From Cloeon dipterum (taxonomy: Eukaryota; Arthropoda; Insecta; Ephemeroptera; Baetidae): a stretch of 64,000 nucleotides of DNA. The stretch is taken from positions 24,060,545-24,124,544 of the forward strand of contig NC_088790.1 in the NCBI RefSeq assembly GCF_949628265.1, written 5' to 3'. The position numbers and the translations under genes are program-made. This document shows positions 34,601 to 54,782 of this stretch, one piece after another. Below the pieces are notes generated by a model. That model was not told the origin of the DNA, did no database searches, and saw only the letters and a list, made by a program, of their open reading frames with translations. Position 1 is the stretch's first letter. Each line of letters begins with the position of its first letter.

Positions 34601-34960
34601 GCCCCTTCTTTGACTAATTGTAAGCAATTTCAATTAAAAGCATTTCTTGAATTTTAATGAGAATCACGACCTAAAGAAGTTAACCAGGTTTTAAAATACC
34701 TGTCATTATAATTAATTTAGGGAGTTATATAAGCACTAAATTTTTAAGAAAAATTCCAGCAATAAATTACCCTTCTACATATAGTGAATCGAATTTAAAA
34801 TGCAGATAATAAAAAATATCCTCCAGCAAAATGGAAAACACGATATTGCGGCTCACCCGTCAAGCAGGAGCACGACCAAAGGTTGTTTGTTATTCGTGGA
34901 GGCGTCCTGGGCGGCGGCCAACGCCATCAGAAGGTTGAGGCAGAAAAATCGCACGAGCAT
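28681..34960 (-). CDS. ENPP6-like GPI-anchored choline-type glycerophosphodiesterase
   Basis: Seven exons, 5' to 3' on the minus strand: 34960-34857, 33337-33198, 32970-32663, 30711-30527, 30469-30240, 29264-29130, 28901-28681; 440 aa, the same length as vertebrate ENPP6. Signal peptide (MLVRFFCLNLLMALAAAQ), then VVLLLDGFRFDYL with metal ligand D33, FPTLSYPSW where the nucleophile is S71 (other NPPs use Thr; ENPP6 uses Ser), FIDNVGHSY (D191, H195), VADHGM (D238, H239), LHGY (H349), and NGTWSRVENFL followed by a hydrophobic tail without charged end, typical of GPI anchoring. ENPP6 hydrolyses glycerophosphocholine, lysophosphatidylcholine and sphingosylphosphocholine outside the cell. Substrate preference here is inferred from family. 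Intron 3 (30712-32662) contains two inverted MITEs. Confidence 0.9.
29956..30112. mobile_element. Internal part of the CAGATGGCGCCACC MITE in intron 5 of the ENPP6-like gene
   Basis: TTTTGGTGTGCTGAAAACAAA, AAATCGCCGTAGAAACG and, inverted, GACTGGACCGATTTGTTTCAGC, ACACCAAGAG form a hairpin of the family's central half; the outer ends with the CAGATGG motif are missing. Confidence 0.65.
30875..31314 (-). mobile_element. TTAA-flanked MITE, copy 2 (inverted)
   Basis: Ends AGAGGAATGATACTGG and CCCAGTGTATCATTCCACT, with TTAA at 30871-30874 and 31315-31318. Opposite orientation to copies 1 and 3. In intron 3 of the ENPP6-like gene. Confidence 0.9.
31390..31588. repeat. About 200 bp repeat, inverted copy at 36512-36707
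   Basis: Shares TGTTGCTCGGCGTTTTACAC, GAACTTGAGCGTGTGAAACC, TGATTGCTCAGCACTGCCG and TTTTTGTGCTTTGCTTGCAT with the complement of 36512-36707. In the orientation of the second copy it carries CAAGTTCGAGTGC, which looks slightly like a tRNA B box, so a SINE origin is possible but unproven. Confidence 0.7.
32114..32547 (+). mobile_element. TTAA-flanked MITE, copy 3
   Basis: Same ends as copy 1, with TTAA at 32110-32113 and 32548-32551. It lies 800 bases from inverted copy 2 in the same intron of the ENPP6-like gene. Confidence 0.9.
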
Positions 34961-37350
34961 CGTGGTTGCGAAGTGAATCCTGGCACGACGGACGACGTAT
35001 CGACACCGACACCGGAGAATGCCAATTCAAACTTGATGGTTCGGGCTTACTCAAAAAAGTGGGGGAGCGCCAAGGGGAATGAAATAAAATAAAATATATG
35101 TTGTGTGTGCGCGCACCGCCTGCCGCATGCTAAACAGATCAGCGGGTCAAAATAAAAACGCGAATTAAAAGATGAAATGGGGCAGAGTGCGGCCTGCCGG
35201 AGATCAGCAGAAATAATAATTTATTTCTCTTTGCTAGTCTGCAGCTTGGAATAAACTTGTTATCTAACTGTGCAAGGAAGTTGTTTACTCGCTCAGGAAG
35301 TGGCTTTCGACGACTTTTTGTATTAATCTAGAGTAACATTTTTTGTAAATCCCCTACGTTATTTTAGTTAAGTATAAAATAAATTTTCGCAGTGAATAAT
35401 TTAGAATATTTAGTAATTAAGTTGATTAGAAGGAACTAATATGTGCGACAGTTAATGAATATCAGTGGCGACTGGCGACCGGATATATAAAAATAAAACA
35501 ACTTGGACAACCTAAAGAATATCATTCATTCATCTTGGAAATATGAGACCGTGACAAAATATCAAACGTAAATTTCCCAACGTGCACACCTTAAGGAAGA
35601 TCATTTAGGACGGCGGTCAGATATCCATACAGTATAAAGTGCTTTAACCCAGATAAACGCTCGCTTTTTATTTTTAAAGAAGAAATTAAAAAAAAAAACC
35701 AACCGTCTGTAAATTTCCCAGAACCCAATTTGACGCGCTAATCTGGTTGTTTGCATGAACAACATAATATACACTAAAATATGTGTATTAATAACCGAGA
35801 GAGTTAACTGACCCTCGGCAATCGTCTTAATTAGTTAGTGTAGCGGTTCCCGCAATATTTAGCGTCAGCTCCGTTTGTAACCTTTGGATGTAACTCTATA
35901 TGATAAGCTTTTCTCCTTTACCCTGTATGATACACCTTCACTGACCGCTCACCTTCGCACGCAAACGGTTATGTCACATTTACCTCTCCGTCCGGGAGCA
36001 GTAAGTCGTGCGCATCCTTGACGCTTATTATATAACTAAATAGACCCGAAGATTATACCGGGGTAAGCATTGATTATAACTGTGATAATTAATATTTGTT
36101 ATATTTTCGACTCGCATATTGACGCGTTAATTAATTGTTTATATTATGACTTTCCTTTGTGATTTTATTGTGACTCTTTAATATGTAATCTTTACAGTCT
36201 TAATTATGGATTAAATACTACTACATCAAAGGAACCAGATGAATTTCCTTTTGGCTCGCACCCAGAATACCACATTAGGAACATCAGAGGAATAGTTGGC
36301 TTCAAAATTTTAATTTCACGCAGAAGTGCCACCTAATTAAAAGAGACATTTAAACATTGAAGGAAAACCTTCGCAAACAATAATCTGTTTACAAGGGAAC
36401 CTGTGGTCTAAAACGTAATTTATTCATTGAAATAATGATTTCCGAGTTTTAGCATTATTTAACAATGTGAATGAATTATTAGATAAAAATCATTTTTCCG
36501 TCGCAATTAAGTGTTAATTGCATGCAAGCAAAGCACAAAAAGATTGAGTTTAATCTAAAGGCACATTTTCTGGGTTAATGGTACGAGCGGCAGTGCTGAG
36601 CAATCAGGTTTCACACGCTCAAGTTCGAGTGCAGAATATTGGTCGCATCATCAAAAAGTGTAAAACGCCGAGCAACAAGGAAGCCAAGACCTATAGCAAC
36701 TAGCAACATTCGTTTGTAAAGAAGAGGCGGTCTTATTCAACATCGGCATCAGACGAATCGTCAGAAACGAGATACAATAAAAAATGCTTGATATATTTTG
36801 CATTTAATTTATAAAAATAATGTATAAAAAATGTGGAAGTGATAACGGCTTGTATTGGAATTTTAATTTGTTCTAAAATTGTTTTCTATATAAATCAAGC
36901 TTTATATCGACTGTTTTAGAACGAATGAAAAAACTAGAAAATTTAATAAATTTTGCTTTTCCGGGAGAATTCTTCTTTCAAGAATACGTAAAATTGAAAA
37001 TTTTAAACCCGAGATTTTTTATTTGGCACTCATGGCCGTTATTGATCCATACAGCTTGACTCGAGCAATTTGATTTTTAAAAAGAAGTTGTTTAAAAATT
37101 AAAACATAATCCAAACCGAGATTTAATATCCAAGATTTTTAATATCACCTAGAGAAGATTTGAACATCTGTTCTTTGTTAAAGGAAATAATCTAATTTCA
37201 CACTTAGTAATAAGAAAAAAATTTAATTTTGCGGATTAATATGGGCACTCTCCTTGTTTCCTTGCTAGCAAACAATATTATTATTTCTCTCTTAAATTCT
37301 GCTACGCTGAGGTATTACCAAGAAAACACTATGCAGTTCATTCGATTGAC
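34961..37350. other. Intergenic between the ENPP6-like gene and Kank
   Basis: The first 150 bases on the high side of the ENPP6-like start (34961-35130, with GCACGACGGACGACG) are the likely promoter for that minus-strand gene. The rest is AT-rich with no supported gene; 35820-36060 is slightly more mixed in composition but unassigned. Confidence 0.45.
36512..36707. repeat. Second copy of the 31390-31588 repeat
   Basis: Inverted relative to the first copy, about 80 percent alike by eye, ending near CAACTAGCAACATTCG. It is intergenic here and intronic in the first place. Confidence 0.7.
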
Positions 37351-37360
37351 ATAAAATCTA

Positions 37361-37366
37361 TTTATT
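37361..37366 (-). terminator. Possible poly(A) signal of Kank
   Basis: AATAAA on the minus strand about 540 bases after the Kank stop; a nearer AT-rich word at about 37872 is a weaker candidate. Confidence 0.35.
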
Positions 37367-37902
37367 AGCAACATTATCGCATTAACAGTTATACATTGTC
37401 TACAAATTACATTTTTTAAGTACATATAAATCTGCTTCAACATTGGTTAGCTACACTTTCGAGTTAAAAGTTATTCCTGTGTTAAGGTTTCAAGGCACTT
37501 TTTCTTTTCGCTTTTTACCAGAGATGTTTTATCAAATGCAAACTGTGTAAGAATGATATATAGTTGTGTTTGGAATGAAGACGATTTTGTAGATTTTGGC
37601 AGCGATTGATTGATATTATATTATTAATAATTCTTATTCTCTGAGCAGTTTGTGTTTCTAATTCGAGTTCAGGGATAAAATCACGACTATAGGCCGGTGT
37701 GAAAGAGAGGACAACTTGCCAAAATCTTGAAAATCCTTTAGCTGAGGTAAATTTGCAATTCCGAAAATTGCCCGCCAAAAAGCGATCGGGCAAGGAACGC
37801 AAAAAGTGAGTCACAAAAACTGAGGTTAGTGTCTTTTATATAGTTTAGTTCCTCTCTCGTGGGATATAAAGAATAAATTGTCTTTGCGGATCGAATATCG
37901 AC

Positions 37903-46008
<8,106 letters not shown>

Positions 46009-49000
46009 CCTGATTTGAGGGACATTCCGTTAATTGCGATTGCGGCGTCCAAGAATTTGACTATAAAGAGAAGGAAAGCGACCACTCCTTCGCCAGTGAC
46101 GTCTCACCCGCCGGCCCACCTGCCAACCCACACCTTGTGTCATTTATTTTCTCAATTGCTACCTTTGCTGCCCTCAACAGGAGCGTTTAAAAATACCAAT
46201 GAAACATTGGAAATAATTAATTTTCTAAATTAAATTAATTAAATGAACGACTGTGAATTTTAAATGTTTTTCTTATACATTCGATATAATAAAAAGAAAT
46301 TAAAACAGAAAAATATCGCCAAATTTGATTTTCTGATAGCCAAAACATCTATATTGACACCAAAATCATCAAGTTTTGATAAACCCAGAAAAGGGTGGGT
46401 TCCAAACCCCTCAGAAATGCGTTTGAATATTTATGATTGATCATGTCTTGATTCATGAGTCAAATTGGGCTGAAATCCTGGTGAAACTCCTAGCATTGCC
46501 TGTTACCCTGAACGATGGCGGTGAAATTTTCGTTTTTTTTTATTTTATATTGAACGTAATTAACTTAAAACTAGGAACAAAAGGGTATCGTGCCACCATT
46601 TTTAATATTTTGTTCCTCCTAACTTCTGAAATTTCTTTTCCTATCGAGTTTTTCAAAATTTAGACCTGAATTTTGTGACCTTGACCTTTGATTTATGAAA
46701 TTGGTCACAATGGGTAAATTGATGGCCGTGAAAATGCAGAATAGACACCAGAATTTTTATTTCCCTAGGCCAGAACAAGAGCAGTAATATTTTAATTTTT
46801 AAAAAGTGATCAACAAATCAGGCAATTCTTGCAATTTTGACCTGAAATTTACAGGTGGGCCATTGGTCTACTAGGACAACACTAAAACCAAATTTCATCA
46901 AAATCTGAAGACAAAGGGTTCCAGTTTTTTCCTGCCGGAGTCATTTTTGGCTTGTTTTAAGTCGGATTTTTATATTTTTAAAGGAAATTCATCATTTTCC
47001 TATTATTAGTGAGGTTCCATTTTGATTTTTGCTTGGAATAAAAAATTCCAGCAGAGAAGAGAGATAATTCATAAAGTGAAGAAAACTTTATACTGTTTTT
47101 TATGACACATTTTAATTTAAAAAATTGATGTTTTGACGTATTCCGAAATCAAACCTGTACATATTTCGGATTAATGGAACAAAAATTATCTTGAAATGAA
47201 TTGAAACTGAATTTATAACAAATAACTTGATTCAACAAAACTCTCGCCAAAGAAAATAAAATAAAAAATGACTACTAATAAATAGGATTAAAAATTTTAA
47301 ATGAAACGTAACCGTATATTTCCATACAAAAAACTTATTCAGAGCGAAAAGATAAAATTAATTAAATTTGTTGGACTGAAAAATCCACATGAGAAAGTTT
47401 AAAACTATAGGAAAACTTAGAATACAAACACTATATGGAGCTCAGAATGCGCACATTTGCTCGAATTTCTATGTTCTTATTGTTAGAACGATTGGACAGT
47501 TTTAAATCATTTAAAGCATGATTCAATGAAGGATTTAAATTTCCCCTGACGACTTTCAGCTCAGAAAAAATATATCCGACCGTCTATGTCTATAATTCAC
47601 AGCCTTAATCAGAATGAGACAAAAAAAGAAACCTATACACTTTCGTAACGAGAGCATATGTATTGCCAAAGGCTATTATTTGCAGAGCTTACCTCATCGG
47701 CAAAAATTGGCTGGCGAGAACAGATTGGCTTGGTCAGAAATGCGATATCATTCAAAACAACACGTACGTCTATTTGCGCGTGATTAAAGCCGTTAATGAA
47801 TACAAACATAGGCAGACGAAACATAACAGACTTTCCTTATCAGAATAAAAAGCGATAACACGTACCGTGGGGCCGCCCACGAAGCTACGAAATCAATGCG
47901 AGGCAGCGTTTAAAAAGTCGGAGCCTTTATGATTATGCACTTTCACCCATTCAAGCAAAGGTTGAGAGGCGCGATACTCACTTGGGCGCCGCTCAGGTCG
48001 AAATCGAACGCCTGCCAATTGTCATTTGCGACTCGCTGCCTCACTCGGGTTTCGCCCCCGTCACATTCTCGCGGCTCAGGTCGCGTTAATTCTGGATCAG
48101 CGACCACCTGCAGACGCAAATTTTTATGAGATGAGCGCCATCAGAGTAAAAATGCAACAATGGAAGGGTCTGAGCAGGTCTGAGTCTGCGAGCACTGAGG
48201 CAGTGCGTTGTTCGCTCCACCTTCGCCTTCGCTCTCGCGGGAGGGAGGAAGGAGAAGTTGTCGTTAGCCGGTGCGAGATGCTATGGAGCAGGAGTGCCGA
48301 GCCGGCAACGCACCTGCCGAAACGCTCCGCAGCCTCCAGCAAGGATAAAACACTCTCGCTTCCGTTGCGAAAGGAGATGCCATAATATTTAATAGAGCTA
48401 TTAAGCAGCATTAATAATAAAAAATGTGTCAGGGACTTTTAAATTATGTTTTTCCAAGAATTTGCCTAATTTTAAAGCTTAATTAAAGAAATTACTGGAT
48501 TAAAATTCCACGGTAAATGCAGAAAATATTAAAATTTTGAGTACGTTTCAACCTTTCAAACCTCACATGGGGTCCATGCTTCTCTCTCGCACCTGCGCAT
48601 TAGTATTATTTTTTATCTGAAAGTGAGATGAATGACTTCTTAAATGAACCACGCCCCTTTATGAACTCGAAGAATTATGAAAAATTGTTTACAAGATAAA
48701 CTAATTTATTTAAGCGAGAATTTCTTGCGTCATTTTTATTCTTTTCCATTGAGGAGAAAAACGGAGGCGTGGCTTTAAAAAAGTTGGCGGGGGTGTTTGT
48801 GGTTGGTATTTTACTACAAAAACAATCAGACAACAGCGTTTTTTACTGTTTACTATGCGTATTTAAATTACTCCGTCCAGGTGACGCTCGTGGCATGAAG
48901 TGGGCGTGGACCGGACCTGGACCGGACTGATCCACAACAACAGACTAGACAGCTGCTCATTTTATATTGTTACTTCTTTTTCTATCCGTACCTATAATAA

Positions 49001-49102
49001 ACTGTTATTATCGTCGCAAGTTAACGACGCAGTTGAAGATAATACAGTGTTGGCGTGAGCATGATTCACTTCCGAGACGCGTGAGCCTTTTGAGACAGAA
49101 AA
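46009..49102. promoter_or_regulatory. Divergent upstream region of Kank (-) and the DNMBP-like gene (+)
   Basis: The Kank ATG at 46008 is preceded on its strand by caaatcag/G, so a 5' UTR exon probably lies upstream; a GC-rich block at 47979-48330 ending in a donor (CCCAA/gtgagt, intron start at about 47978) fits. A nearer TATA-like TTTATAG with AGACGTCAC at about 46055-46110 is an alternative start. For the plus-strand gene, gagacag just before the ATG at 49103 is a possible acceptor, with a leader exon around 48880-48980. Between 46240 and 47900 only AT-rich sequence and diffuse repeats are seen, including a GACCTTGACCTTTGA word at 46677. Confidence 0.4.
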
Positions 49103-52100
49103 ATGAAGCTGAGCAGTGTGGTCAAAGACTACCTGACCACCGTCCCTGACGAACTGCCCGTGTCCAAGGGGGACGTGGTTCAGGTGGTCACGCGTGTGGA
49201 CCGGATTTGGTGCGAATGTCGCCTGCTGACCGGTGACAGACAGGGCAAAGTGCCTGCAGGTCACCTGATCGAACTCGAGCCGCCACAGGTGGTCGGCGAT
49301 CAAACGCTTTTTATCTCTTTGTCGGATTTTAATGGGCAACAGGAGGGCGACTTAATCTTCTTTAAAGGTTGGATATTAATTTAAAACGTTTTATCAATAA
49401 TTAATAACCCGTTTTTTTAGGAGAATTTATTATTGGCACTCACAAGATTGACGACAACTGGTGGCACGGAAAGTGCAATGCTATGGAAGGAATGTTTCCC
49501 AAGAGCTATGTTTTGGAGTTGGAAAGGGAAAAGGTAAATAAATTTCAAAGAAACGGGCGTTGTCAGTTGAGATTTTTTCCGATCCTTTAGAATTCAGTGC
49601 GTCGAGCCAGGGTGAAAACTAGCATGCGTGCGCAGATGGACGAGGAAATCGATTTGGTAGAAGGAGACATCGTCACCGTGGAAAAAACCTGGGACAAAAA
49701 CTACCTCTACGGCTGCAGCCAGGGAAAATACGGAATCTTTCCCGCCGCTTTTGTCACAATTTTAGCAGACGAAGAACCGGAAATCGAGCTGAGGAATAGT
49801 GCACCCGCTGACATGCCCCCTGCGTACAGAGAAAGTTTTATGCCTCCCAAATATGAGGACAGTTTCCCTCAGGCGCAATACAACACCCCCGTCCCTGTGC
49901 AACCGGAGCCATGGTATGGCTGATTTTTTTCCACAATCCTCGTTTGATATTAATTTAATTTTAATTGCAGTCGTCTAAGCATGGGAATGAAACCGTATGG
50001 CATCGGCCAGTATTCCTTCACAGCCAGCTTTGACAACGAGCTCAGCTTCAAAGAGGGAGAAGTGATCATGCTAATTAATTACGTGGATGAGGATTGGATC
50101 AAAGGATCAGTCGATGGCAGGGAAGGGATTTTCCCAAAGAGCTATATTAATATCGTCATTGACTGTCCATCGTTGAATGTAAAACCAGCCAAACAACTGA
50201 CAGGGCTGGCGGCCGGAGGGTTTGCTAGGGTTGTGTACGACTTCCAGCCCCAAATGGCGGGGGATGTGCAGGTCAGGGAGAACGACATTGTTTTCCTCTT
50301 GCGCCTGACTGACGACTCGCAGTGGTGGCAGGTCAAGAAGGAGGACGGAACTGAAGGTATTTAGAATGCTTTTTTGTTTTGTTTTGAGGTGTCGTTAATA
50401 TTTTTCTAGGATTATGCCCATCTAATTTTCTGGAGCCTCTGAACATGGAGGTCCATAGGCCAAGGCAGTCAACCAGTTCAATGGCCGAGTTGGAAGCGAA
50501 AAATCTGTCAGAGCTTGCCCTGTCGAAGCCACCTGTTCCTTTAAAACCGACAACATCAAGAATTTCATGGAGACCCTCGCCCCCTTCTTCCCCTCCGCCA
50601 TCGCCTCCCAAAGATGGTAAGTTGGTTAAATATTTTTTTTTTAAATTACTGAATTTTGGATTTTTAACTTATTGCTTAGTGAATTAATTGTTTTTCTGCA
50701 CTCCATATTTTTAAAAAGACAAAAATTACTATATGCACATTTTTTTTCTGTTAATTAGCTGCGAATGAAGCAGCTGAGCGAGCAACAGCATACATTTTGT
50801 CCTGATTTGGCTGGACTTTTAATGTTTTATCCCAACAAATAAAATATTAAAAAATGAATACTTTTTCTTATGATATATTCCAAAAACTTAGAGTTATGTC
50901 TACAGTTTATTTTTAAATTAAGCAATCGCTGTAAAATCACGATGATTTTTCAAAGACAGGCCCAATCGTCCTAAATCTGTGATTTTTTTTAGTATCTAGA
51001 ACAGTTCCTTAAAATTTAGGACTTAATTTAGACGCAAGAAAAATCTAAAAAATTATCCAAATATTTTTAACCATACTAAATAATATCAGATTTACGTCAT
51101 TTTTGTTTAATAATAAACTATTTAATTATGAATAGCATGAATATCAGTTTTCTGAAAATTTGATATTTTTGCCAGTGAATAAAGTTCAAAAATAGCTCTG
51201 AATCAAAATTACCAGAATATACAAAAATAGCTCATCTAGCGATTTGTTTTGAGTTTTTATTTAATTTGTTACAAAAATTCGTCTTACATTTAAAATGTAT
51301 TTTTAACCAACTCCATCAGTGCCGATAGTAAATAAATTATCCACCATTAAAGATATCAAAGTCAAATTTATTTCATTTTGTTTTTGCAGAGGATGAAGAA
51401 GAAAGTCCTCCCAGTTTCGCTGCCTTGGCGGTGGTAGAAGCAGCTAGAGAAAAAGAAAATACAGTTCGGCTGCCACACAGAGCTCCTCCTCCAGTTCAGC
51501 ATTACAGAACGCCGCCGCCGCCTCCAGTTCCCCAGCATGAAGAACAACCAGACCAAAGTGAACCAGCAGCAACTGCCTCTCGCAGCCGTATGTGAATTTA
51601 TTAATTTAAAACTCATTTTCAATTGTGAATTAATTTTAGAAGTTGATGGACATGCTGGTGCGACTGAAAATGAAGAAGATGCAAGGTATTTGTTAAAAGG
51701 AGAAATTTGTGTTGGATGTGATGTTGGTCTTTTGCAGAAAAAAGAACGAAGAACAAAGGCAGAATGTGATAACAGAGCTCGTACTGACTGAGAAAGACTT
51801 TGGGAGAGACCTCAAGATAACTTATGAGACTTTTAATCTGTACAATCCAAAGCATTTGGAGGCCAGGGGCATTGATGCCAATCTCCTCTTTGGAAATATT
51901 TTAGAAGTAATATTGATCAATCTCTGGAACTCGTTAATTAAATTTGTATTCTTAGGTAATTAAAGTGTCAGAATCGTTGTTAGACAAGTTGATCTTGGCG
52001 ATGAAAGGGAAGAGTGAGGAGGACCAATTAATTGCTCCCTGTTTTTTGGAAATGGCTGAAGAAATAAGAGTGGTTTACACTAATTACTGCACTAACAATG

Positions 52101-54663
52101 ATAATTCCTTAGCTCTGCTTATGAAGGTAATTAAAACATCAAAATTGTTCCGGAATCAGCTAATTAAAAACTGATTTCAGTACGCTGATAATGAAGATAT
52201 TCAGAAGGTTTTTAGAAAAGGGATTGAAACGTTGCAAATGCAAGTTTCTTGTTTTGACATGAGTTCAATAATCATCAAGCCTGTGCAGCGAATTATGAAA
52301 TACCCTCTCATTTTAAATGAGCTCTACAAGGTCAGTTTATTCTAATTTATAACAACTATAACAGTACATTTACGTGAAATATCTTAAAAGAGTACTCATG
52401 CTGAGCATCAAGACAAGGCTGGTTTGCTGGAAGCTGTGAAAATCATGTCCGAAGTTGCCTCTTACATTAACGAAGCAAAGAGACGCCAGGATATAGGTAC
52501 ATTTCAAAATAAAACAAATCTTTTTAATTTTTAAATATTGTTTCAACAGTAAGCAGGTATCTTGGAGATGGGTCTCCCTCCTTTTCCTCTCGTATGGCCA
52601 GATTCTCCTTTCACTCGGTTGCCAAAAAGTCCTCTAGACTCGGTGCGAAGCTTTCATCTTCACTTGGAATGTCAAACACGGTATTTAAATTTTTTATCTC
52701 TTTCCAACAGAAATATAATTTATAAAACAAAATCAGGTGCGAGATGAACTGTTTGAGGAGTGCGCCAGGACATTTTTCTCTCTAGACAAACACATCAAAA
52801 ACTTCTGCCGAGGAGTGGAAATCGTGTTGTACCAGACAAAGGAGGTCTCACTCGCCCAGTTTCATTCCTCAGAAGCCATTTCAGACTTTTTCGATGACCA
52901 AACAGCGAACAATTTTGAATTCAGACAAGCACAAAAATACATTTCCAGCGAGTTACTAACTCAGTTTGTAAGGCGTTTGGTTTTTCTCCTTGTATCCTAG
53001 CTGATCCTTTTAAAATTTAAGACTACGAGTTTGCAAAAATACGTGTTGGAGCCGCTAAATGCAATAATCGACCTTGCAATTGGTCCAACAAAGTTGATCG
53101 AAAAGAGAAACGACAAGCTCGCTGATTACGATGCTCTTCTGTCCAAGGCTGAAAAACTCAGAGATTCCAGGGTATTTATATATTTCATTTCTCATTAATA
53201 CTGGTTATTTTTCGTGTATCTAAATAATAACCGTTTTTAAAATTTAATTTCATAGATGCCGGAAGATCTTAATCTTGCCAAAAACACGTACGAAGCGCTT
53301 AACACGCAACTGCTGGAAGAGCTTCCCGCATTTTCAGTCCTTGCTGAGGAAATTTTCGTCGACTGCGTCATGTCGTACATTCGCTCAAGGAAAATATTCT
53401 CCGCCAAGGTGGCAAAGAAGTATTTATATTTGATGGAGGTGACTTTATTAATTCTCAAATTGAATGCTGGTAATAATTTATTAATTTGTTTGCAGTTGCC
53501 TGTGATGGCCGGCTTTGCCAGGGAAGACCCAGTCGGGCTTTTCAGGGTGAAGCACAACCTGATCTGTGATGAAATGAACAAACTCTGCTTCGTGTCGAGA
53601 ACATTCAAAACCGACAATTTTGGTACTATGAGGTCCACTTCGAATCCTGGCAGCACCAAAACTTCTCCATATCTCAGTGTGGAAAGAGTAAGATTTTTTA
53701 GCCTATTACAAAAAACCGAGGTCCTATTTAATCCGGGAAAGCTCCTAATTTTACTCAATTAGCTTGAAATAATTGCCACAATTTCTCTTTGGTTTTTTCT
53801 ATCTAAATTGACGTATATTAAAAACTGCTAAAAAATATCGATTTGCTTAAATGAGAAACGAAATTTTAATTTAACAAAATAACATAAATTGTCGCTTTTG
53901 ATTCCACCATAATTTAACCAAAAATCAATTTAAAATTATCCTCCAACGCTTTCCAAACCTTCATAAATATTTGAGGTTATAAATGAAAATATTTCAGACA
54001 GTGGATCGAACCCAGAGCCCGAGTCGAAAGTCCTTTTTGCTGAGCAAATATCCCCTGAACAAAGTTTTCAAGGTAACTCAGTCATGGACCAAGAGTGAGG
54101 TGCTGGACCTGTCAGTACAGGAAGGCGACATTGTTGCCGTGATAAAACAGCAGGATCCAATGGGCAGCACGGAGCGGTGGTACGTGGACGACGGAGGTAA
54201 TTTCTCAAAACAGCAGTCTCCAAAAATAGTAATTTACCACTTTCCGGGGCAAATTTAGAAAACAAAGGGTTTGTGGCGCAGAAGTGCTTGCAGCAGTATC
54301 TCAATTCTAGTCCACTTTCGTCTGGCTACGGAGATGCAGAGTCTGACAGGATTTATGAGGAGGTGGATTACGCCAGCACGGACAAGGAGGAAGACATTTA
54401 TGAAGAAGTTCCAGAATATGATGTAAATTTGAGTGTTTTTAGTCTTCTCGTACCTGAAATTCATGATTTTCCAGTTTTACTACGCAGAGTTCAATTTTGA
54501 TCCCACTGACGAGTCGACTCTGAAGATGCAGAAGGGACAGGTGCTCAAAGTGCTGGCCAAAAACGATCGACAGGGCAATAACGAATGGTGGTACGTCGAA
54601 AATCGAGACGGAGAACATGGCTACGTGCCTTCGAATTATCTCAAAAAGTACACTACGCAATAA
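49103..54663 (+). CDS. Dynamin-binding protein (Tuba)-like SH3-DH-BAR Cdc42 GEF
   Basis: Nineteen exons: 49103-49367, 49421-49533, 49591-49913, 49971-50356, 50410-50616, 51390-51587, 51640-51685, 51738-51906, 51956-52126, 52181-52330, 52391-52496, 52550-52680, 52737-52967, 53022-53171, 53256-53438, 53496-53687, 53998-54196, 54259-54422, 54475-54663; 1190 aa. Tuba-type proteins activate Cdc42 and tie dynamin to N-WASP and actin at junctions and membranes. Order: five SH3 domains (about 3-58, 67-122, 129-184, 243-298, 318-375; for example EGMFPKSYV, REGIFPKSYI), proline-rich linker (PPPPPVP), DH domain (QNVITELVLTEKDFGRDL to PVQRIMKYPLILNELYK), BAR domain (about 740-1000), two C-terminal SH3 domains ending NEWWYVENRDGEHGYVPSNY. 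No PH domain, as in Tuba. Vertebrate Tuba has four N-terminal SH3s, so one appears extra. Confidence 0.92.
50617..51389. other. Longest intron of the DNMBP-like gene
   Basis: AT-rich, no repeat or gene recognised. Confidence 0.6.
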
Positions 54664-54664
54664 A
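54659..54664 (+). terminator. AATAAA overlapping the stop codon of the DNMBP-like gene
   Basis: CAA TAA AAG: the TAA stop (54661-54663) lies inside AATAAA. If used, the 3' UTR would be only some tens of bases, consistent with MED31 converging 120 bases away. Confidence 0.5.
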
Positions 54665-54702
54665 AGTGATGGAATTTACGCTTTGCAACTGAATTTCTGT
54701 AT

Positions 54703-54708
54703 TTTATT
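54703..54708 (-). terminator. Poly(A) signal of MED31
   Basis: TTTATT on plus, AATAAA on minus, 75 bases after the MED31 stop codon and 40 bases from the end of the DNMBP-like coding sequence. Confidence 0.6.
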
Positions 54709-54782
54709 TAAGATAGAGTCCACTTATCGCGTCCTTTTAAGATTTAGGCACTTAAAATAATCTCACTATATATTCACTGATT

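Noticed and set aside
37515-37814. 99-codon minus-strand ORF as a further Kank exon
   Set aside because: Composition is not Kank-like and no acceptor in the required phase was found; treated as 3' UTR.
47633-47848. ORFs on both strands in the Kank upstream region
   Set aside because: No family match and no consistent exon borders.
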